Shown: piece after piece, positions 6,158 through 10,219 of the stretch
How the letters are laid out: each line of letters starts with the position of its first letter
Position numbering within the stretch: the stretch's first letter is position 1
Source of the DNA: Ferruginibacter sp.
GTDB lineage: Bacteria > Bacteroidota > Bacteroidia > Chitinophagales > Chitinophagaceae
DNA length: 10,219 nt
Reading direction: 5' to 3'
Assembly: GCA_025357775.1 (NCBI GenBank)
Contig: JANXOQ010000383.1
Location: 1 to 10,219, forward strand
Position numbers and translations under genes: made by a program
The notes under the pieces: generated by a model
What the model was told of the DNA's origin: nothing
Database searches by the model: none
Seen by the model: the letters and a program-made list of their open reading frames with translations, nothing else

Positions 6158-6982
6158 CTACACCGCTACTGGTGCTTTTATAGCTTCGTGGCTTTGATAA
6201 TTTACCAATTCGAAATCTTCGTATTTAAAACTAAAAATATCTTTTACGGCAGGGTTTATTTTCATTAGTGGTAATGAAAAAGTTGTTCTGCTTAGTTGTA
6301 AATTGGCTTGGTCAAAATGATTTTTATATAAATGTACATCACCAAAACTGTGCACAAAATCGCCTAGTTCCATATCGCATACTTGTGCTATCATCATAGT
6401 AAGTAATGCGTAGGATGCAATATTAAAAGGCACTCCCAAAAAAACATCAGCACTGCGTTGGTAAAGTTGACAACTTAACCTCAACCTTCCTCCTGCTCCC
6501 TCCGAAGGATGGAGTGGTGATGTATAAAACTGAAAAAGACAGTGACATGGCATTAATTTCATGTTTGGTAAATCTGCCACATTCCATGCACTAATAATTA
6601 TTCTTCTGCTATCAGGGTTATTTTTTAGTTGCTGTATTACATCTCTTACTTGGTCTATTTCTACCCCATTTGCAGCTTCCCAACTACGCCACTGCTTGCC
6701 ATACACTGGTCCAAGGTTTCCATTTTCATCTGCCCACTCATCCCAAATTTTTACATTGTGCTCTTTAAGATAACCGATGTTGGTATCCCCCTGCAAAAAC
6801 CAAAGTAGCTCATGTATAATACTTTTTAAATGTACTTTTTTAGTGGTAACAAGCGGAAATCCTTCTGCAAGGTTGAACCGCATTTGATGCCCAAAAATAC
6901 TGCGTGTGCCAGTGCCAGTTCGGTCGGCTTTATCGCAGCCATTATCTATTATATGTTTTACGAGAGAAAGGTATTGATGCAT
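6158..6982 (-). CDS. thyA: Thymidylate synthase with an in-frame insertion
   Basis: Makes dTMP from dUMP with methylene-tetrahydrofolate as carbon donor and reductant, in the cytoplasm as a dimer. The 274-residue protein aligns almost throughout with E. coli ThyA (264 residues). Visible key residues are R21 (RTGTG), E58, W80, R126/R127 (DSRRII), the nucleophile C146 (PCHCLFQFY), R176/S177/D179 (YQRSAD), N187, H217 and Y219. The ten-residue excess is accounted for entirely between FQFY (150-153) and LSCQ (169-172): 15 residues, [15 protein letters not shown], replace the five (VADGK) of E. coli. That position is a turn between two strands, so the fold should tolerate it. The start ATG at 6982 matches the family start exactly. 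It heads the thyA-folA pair and is probably the first gene of the run down to pntA. Confidence 0.97.
   Translation of the reverse strand: MHQYLSLVKHIIDNGCDKADRTGTGTRSIFGHQMRFNLAEGFPLVTTKKVHLKSIIHELLWFLQGDTNIGYLKEHNVKIWDEWADENGNLGPVYGKQWRSWEAANGVEIDQVRDVIQQLKNNPDSRRIIISAWNVADLPNMKLMPCHCLFQFYTSPLHPSEGAGGRLRLSCQLYQRSADVFLGVPFNIASYALLTMMIAQVCDMELGDFVHSFGDVHLYKNHFDQANLQLSRTTFSLPLMKINPAVKDIFSFKYEDFELVNYQSHEAIKAPVAV
6479..6523. repeat. In-frame palindromic repeat inserted in thyA
   Basis: These 45 bases encode thyA residues 154-168, where E. coli needs five codons, a net gain of 30 bases. The core is an imperfect palindrome with arms CTCCCTCC (6496-6503) and GGATGGAG (6507-6514), complementary at 7 of 8 positions around GAA. 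The segment is C/T-rich on the plus strand and markedly richer in G+C than the flanking gene. It looks like a short repeat that entered the gene without breaking the frame, comparable to Rickettsia palindromic elements. Confidence 0.7.
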
Positions 6983-6987
6983 ATGTG

Positions 6988-6995
6988 CAAAAGTA
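6988..6995 (-). promoter_or_regulatory. TACTTTTG box directly before thyA
   Basis: The minus strand reads TACTTTTG, a full match to the Bacteroidota -7 consensus TAnnTTTG, and ends only five bases before the thyA ATG. If used, transcription would begin at or within a few bases of the start codon, giving a leaderless or nearly leaderless mRNA. No TTTG-type -33 box was found at the usual distance; the nearest TTG, inside the upstream repeat, is about 25 bases away. It may therefore be coincidental. Confidence 0.3.
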
Positions 6996-6999
6996 AATA

Positions 7000-7034
7000 T
7001 TAGATTTTAGATATTATACACAAGATATTATACG
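7000..7034. repeat. AT-rich dispersed repeat upstream of thyA
   Basis: Contains AGATTTTAGA followed by TATTATACACAAGAT, matching the words in the repeat at 4571-4657 (AGATTTTAGA plus CACAAGAT, and ATATTACACAAAAGAC on the other strand). Three partial copies in 2.5 kb support a small repeat family, but the sequence is AT-rich, so alignment scores need checking. Confidence 0.5.
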
Positions 7035-7267
7035 CTGGATACTAAATGTGAGGCACAGCGTGTTAGGTTTAGTAAGTTTAACAATTCATATTTTATTAGA
7101 GTGCATGAAATATAATCCTTAATATTTTTATAGATTTTTTAGTTGAGTTAAAATATAAAAGTATTGAATCTATTGCATAATAAAAGCCAAATAGATAATT
7201 GATGATGAAATGTGCGACGCCACCGCAGCTGCCAAAAGCTGTTTCTTAGCTTACCCATAAATAAACA

Positions 7268-7284
7268 TTTTGCCAAGGGCAAAA
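7268..7284 (-). terminator. Probable intrinsic terminator after the DUF5686-type gene
   Basis: On the minus strand, 14 bases past the stop at 7299, TTTTGCC (7284-7278) pairs perfectly with GGCAAAA (7274-7268) around the loop CTT. A T-rich stretch (TGTTTATTTAT) follows. The stem is short with only three G-C pairs, so efficiency is uncertain, but position and orientation fit the end of this transcript. Confidence 0.5.
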
Positions 7285-7298
7285 ATTTTATTTATCCA

Positions 7299-9830
7299 TT
7301 AAAAAGATAATGATACCCCTGCATAAAATCCATCTCTTTTCGCACCAATACGAGAATAACTAAATCTTCTGTAATACTCAATTGCAAAAAAATGAAAAAT
7401 ATTTTCGATACCTACTCCTGCTTCCATAAATGGTTTTCTATCGAGGGTTCTAAAATTTGCTCCACGATTATATTCCTTATTTTCTTGTGTTAAACTTCCT
7501 GAATATGCATTGAAAGTAAAACGCTCTCTCCATCCAAGTTTTTTTATAAATGGAACTTTATCGAAAAGTATACCGCCTAAATATAACCTTGTGTGCAAAG
7601 CCACAAATTGGTCAGATGCGAACTCGTATGGAAGCATTGTATTAAATAAATATTTGCTAGATACTAAAAACTCATTGCCTGATGGCACATCTAAAATTAA
7701 ATAAGGTAAGGTGCCAAATACTTTTCCAGTTTCAATTTTGTAATATAATAAACTCTTTGGTGGTAGTCGTAGGTATTGCTCAAGCGATAAATTAATTTTT
7801 TGATATTGAAAGCGTGCATCTTTAAAATTAATTCCATAAGTAAATTTTCCGCTTAGGATTGGATTATAAGATTTCATTTTTATTTGGTCAAAATTAATGA
7901 GCTTGGAGTTTTCTGCACGTGCAAGCCTAAAGCCAAAAGAACCCTCTGCTACATGCAGCGTTCTATCAAAAATACTATCGGCTATTTCATAAGGTTTTCC
8001 TGTTTTTTTGTTTATTGGGCGGTACTTAAATTCGAAAGCTGGCGTTAAATCTTTATAAACAAATTGGGCTGCCAAACTTAAAGTTGGAGTTATATATTGT
8101 TCATGCCTTATTAAGGCAGTTTTTGCATAAGTTCTTGTAAACGCAATGTTTTTTCTTAACAATGTGTTTACGATATTATCTTTATCAAGCTCATCATCTT
8201 GGTCTATAAAAAGATCATAATCGCTACCATAGCTTACTGTTGTCTTCGTCCACCTTGCTGCATTCCACAAATATTTTACACCAAGTGACCCTTTAAATGC
8301 TTCATCCTTTGTGCCATAAGCAGCGTAGCCAAAAATATTTAATTTTTTATGGAAGCCAGGAAGCGTCCAAAATCCAAAACGAGTTCTATACCCTTCTAAT
8401 GCATTTCTACTTATGATAGCAGCATAAGGTCCAAATCTTATTTTCTCTTTTACATCCCAATAACCAGATCCTAATATTGTAAATAATTTTACTTGATGTA
8501 CAAACCGCTTATTTTTTTTAAGTGTATCTATCATCAAATAAATATTTTTTTCGAGGCTACTTAGTTTATCAGGCCTACTGGCTTCCCAGTATTTATCATC
8601 TTTGTCCCAATTTGTAGTTTGCTCCTTATTTATTGCATCTTTTACATTTGCTGATGGCAAAATTATATTCAACTTTACTTTATCTATTACAGTTGTATTT
8701 CTTATAATAAATTTTGCACTCGTAGCTTTCTCTTTTTGTGGAATACCAATTAAAGCTAGCCCACTTTCAAACTTTACATCGGATGAAAACTTGTTTGGCA
8801 AATAAACCATTTTGCCTGATGTACTGTCGAAAATATTTTTATACTCTTGTGTGTAACTTATATCATTTATAAAATTAATATTAGCAGATTTTGTAAGGTG
8901 TAGATTTACAAATTGTACTACATACGTTTTAGTATTTATATACAAACTGCCTGTAAATGTGCGCCCATATCCACGCAGTGGAGAAAAACGAACTAGCATA
9001 AATGTTTCTCCATTTTCTTCGGTGGTATCACCTTCAAAATATTTGTAATAGCTAAATGCATTGCTATTTAAAGGGCTCACATAAGTTTGATCAAATAAAG
9101 GAATCCAATCATCATAAATATTAAAATTAAAAAAATATTTATTGGTTCTATTTATTAAATCATCTGTTTCTAAACCAAGGCTTTTTCTTGCTATTAAATT
9201 TTCTCTTTCTATAAAAGGGCTTGTGGAGTGGTAATAATTAGCTAATCTTTCTGTAAAATAAACAGGTAGTTCTTTTTCGGAACTTGCATTGCTATCTAAG
9301 CTTGCATACGTTTTTAATAAAATACTTTTAAGCCCTTTTCCATTAGCAGTTGCAAAATCAAGATTGTTAATATCAAGCTCTGTTCTTGTATATCTTAAAT
9401 AACTAAAACTGCTAAACCTATCTGGGTTATTAATAGCTTTTTTTTCTATTACTTTCTGCATAAAAGTTTTGCTAGACTTTTTTGCGCCACCAATAATAAC
9501 AGCATCTAACCCACCAACCTTGGGCATCATTTTTATTACAATATTGGTAATTTTACCTTGCTCTAATGGTATATATATTTCATTATAACCTACGCAAGTT
9601 ATAGCTAAGCTATCTTGCCAGTTAGCGGTTACTATTTTAAATGTTCCATCTACTCTTGTAATACCACTATACTTGCTTCCTTTTAAATTTACAGTTGCGT
9701 TAGCCAAAGGTTTACTTGTTATAGAATCAAAAACTTTACCTGAAATGGTATAATTATTTTGGCCGCAAACACTATAGCTAAAAGAAAAATTAGCTATACA
9801 AAACAAAATGCACAATATATTTTTATTCAT
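7299..9830 (-). CDS. Outer-membrane protein with CarboxypepD_reg-like domain and DUF5686-type region
   Basis: An 843-residue protein with a Sec signal peptide (about residues 1-23, MNKNILCILFCIANFSFSYS, then VCGQ). Residues about 27-103 form a carboxypeptidase-regulatory-like beta-sandwich: ISGKVFDSITSKPLANATVNLKG, GITRVDGTFKI, then ITCVGY. This domain is common at the N-terminus of Bacteroidota surface and TonB-linked proteins. After it comes KKAINNPDRFSSFSYLRYTR (about 130-149), typical in my recall of DUF5686 proteins. The C-terminal 350 residues have alternating beta-strand patterns rich in aromatics and end in FYAGVSLSF with terminal Phe, as in outer-membrane barrels. No TonB-dependent-receptor plug is apparent. 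Function unknown; a surface-anchored or transport role is an inference. It is probably monocistronic, with a long leader upstream and a hairpin downstream. Confidence 0.88.
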   Translation of the reverse strand: MNKNILCILFCIANFSFSYSVCGQNNYTISGKVFDSITSKPLANATVNLKGSKYSGITRVDGTFKIVTANWQDSLAITCVGYNEIYIPLEQGKITNIVIKMMPKVGGLDAVIIGGAKKSSKTFMQKVIEKKAINNPDRFSSFSYLRYTRTELDINNLDFATANGKGLKSILLKTYASLDSNASSEKELPVYFTERLANYYHSTSPFIERENLIARKSLGLETDDLINRTNKYFFNFNIYDDWIPLFDQTYVSPLNSNAFSYYKYFEGDTTEENGETFMLVRFSPLRGYGRTFTGSLYINTKTYVVQFVNLHLTKSANINFINDISYTQEYKNIFDSTSGKMVYLPNKFSSDVKFESGLALIGIPQKEKATSAKFIIRNTTVIDKVKLNIILPSANVKDAINKEQTTNWDKDDKYWEASRPDKLSSLEKNIYLMIDTLKKNKRFVHQVKLFTILGSGYWDVKEKIRFGPYAAIISRNALEGYRTRFGFWTLPGFHKKLNIFGYAAYGTKDEAFKGSLGVKYLWNAARWTKTTVSYGSDYDLFIDQDDELDKDNIVNTLLRKNIAFTRTYAKTALIRHEQYITPTLSLAAQFVYKDLTPAFEFKYRPINKKTGKPYEIADSIFDRTLHVAEGSFGFRLARAENSKLINFDQIKMKSYNPILSGKFTYGINFKDARFQYQKINLSLEQYLRLPPKSLLYYKIETGKVFGTLPYLILDVPSGNEFLVSSKYLFNTMLPYEFASDQFVALHTRLYLGGILFDKVPFIKKLGWRERFTFNAYSGSLTQENKEYNRGANFRTLDRKPFMEAGVGIENIFHFFAIEYYRRFSYSRIGAKRDGFYAGVSLSF

Positions 9831-10219
9831 TACTCTTTTTTTTATTACCTATTATATTTATTAAAAATTTATAAAGCATTATAATATATTGATAATGAAT
9901 AATATAAATAATACTTTAAGCAAAAGTATCGAATTTTTAATGAAATTTAAAATAGTAAAATTACTAGCTCAAAATATTAAAATTATAAAGCCGAATCAAA
10001 ATAATTATTGGTTTATATATTAATAGAAAAAATTTATTGTAAGTATGGTTTGTGCACGCTAAATAAAGTTATTGAACTACTAAAATTTTCTATAAAAACA
10101 TTAATTACCGAAAAGCTAAAAAATAAATATTAGGTATTATATTTTCAAGGGCTTACTTTGCATTTCTGAGGGCGTTTCCTTGCTTGATCGACAGAAGAGA
10201 ATTCCCTCTTTCTTTGGAC
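9831..10219. other. AT-rich leader region with a G+C-richer end at the window edge
   Basis: No credible gene lies in these 389 bases. About 9831-10140 is extremely AT-rich and is presumably promoter and leader for the 843-residue protein. From about 10145 to the edge the composition changes to near-balanced G+C. GAGGG at 10168-10172 could pair with CCCTC at 10204-10208. Short open frames cross this end in more than one frame, so it may be the edge of a gene, a repeat or a structured RNA. I do not recognise it. Confidence 0.5.
9921..9928 (-). promoter_or_regulatory. TACTTTTG -7-like box upstream of the DUF5686-type gene
   Basis: The minus strand reads TACTTTTG, a full match to the Bacteroidota TAnnTTTG -7 box, about 90 bases before the ATG at 9830. 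No clear TTTG -33 element was found upstream at the usual spacing. In such AT-rich DNA an eight-base degenerate match can be accidental. Confidence 0.35.

Larger units (their letters stand above)
6983..7298. other. Intergenic region between the DUF5686-type gene and thyA
   Basis: This 316-base gap has no credible coding frame. Going away from thyA it holds the TACTTTTG box (6988-6995), the AT-rich dispersed repeat (7000-7034), a featureless AT-rich stretch, and a G+C-richer patch (about 7210-7256). The patch contains competing short stems, CAGCT/AGCTG at 7226-7241 and AAGCT/AGCTT at 7236-7252. A probable terminator of the upstream gene is at 7268-7284. No RNA gene is recognised. Confidence 0.6.

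Noticed and set aside
7210..7256. Small RNA or riboswitch in the G+C-richer patch upstream of thyA
   Set aside because: Only two competing five-base stems are visible and no known riboswitch core was recognised.
1..10219. CRISPR array, tRNA, rRNA or insertion-sequence transposase
   Set aside because: No regularly spaced direct repeats, cloverleaf or rRNA motifs, or transposase-like proteins were seen on either strand.

Overview
The window looks like chromosomal DNA of an AT-rich Bacteroidota, probably from the Chitinophagales/Sphingobacteriales side. This rests on the protein families present: a CarboxypepD_reg plus DUF5686 outer-membrane protein, a lipoprotein with a Bacteroidota-style signal, a transhydrogenase whose alpha subunit is split into two genes, and a KilA-N gene. 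Shine-Dalgarno sequences are absent or weak, and TAnnTTTG-type promoter boxes occur. The lineage is an inference from gene style, not from a marker gene. Every real gene is on the minus strand, so transcription runs from high to low coordinates.

In transcription order: a long AT-rich leader (10219-9831); a large surface or outer-membrane protein (9830-7299) followed by a probable hairpin terminator; a 316-base gap; then a closely spaced run of thyA (thymidylate synthase), folA (dihydrofolate reductase), a class I SAM-dependent methyltransferase and the first part of the transhydrogenase alpha subunit (pntA part 1). A KilA-N gene with several disabling lesions follows, then pntA part 2 (the small membrane subunit), and last a large HExxH lipoprotein. 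ThyA and FolA work as a pair: ThyA oxidises methylene-THF to DHF while making dTMP, and FolA restores THF using NADPH. Transhydrogenase makes NADPH at the expense of the proton gradient, so the run has a loose NADPH/one-carbon logic. The beta subunit (pntB) is not in the window, and pntA parts 1 and 2 lie almost 1 kb apart.

The most interesting signal is repeat activity in and between housekeeping genes. thyA carries about ten extra codons containing an imperfect palindrome, exactly in a turn of the conserved fold. folA has a repeat-like N-terminal extension that must be translated. An AT-rich dispersed repeat (words AGATTTTAGA and CACAAGAT) lies at the methyltransferase/pntA junction and again just upstream of thyA. 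The KilA-N gene reads in one frame for about 274 codons but has lost its start codon and gained two in-frame TAA stops. It holds a perfect 14-bp-arm palindrome in its coding sequence, and a second palindrome with the same six-base centre lies just upstream of its original start. No CRISPR array, rRNA, tRNA or recognisable transposase was found.
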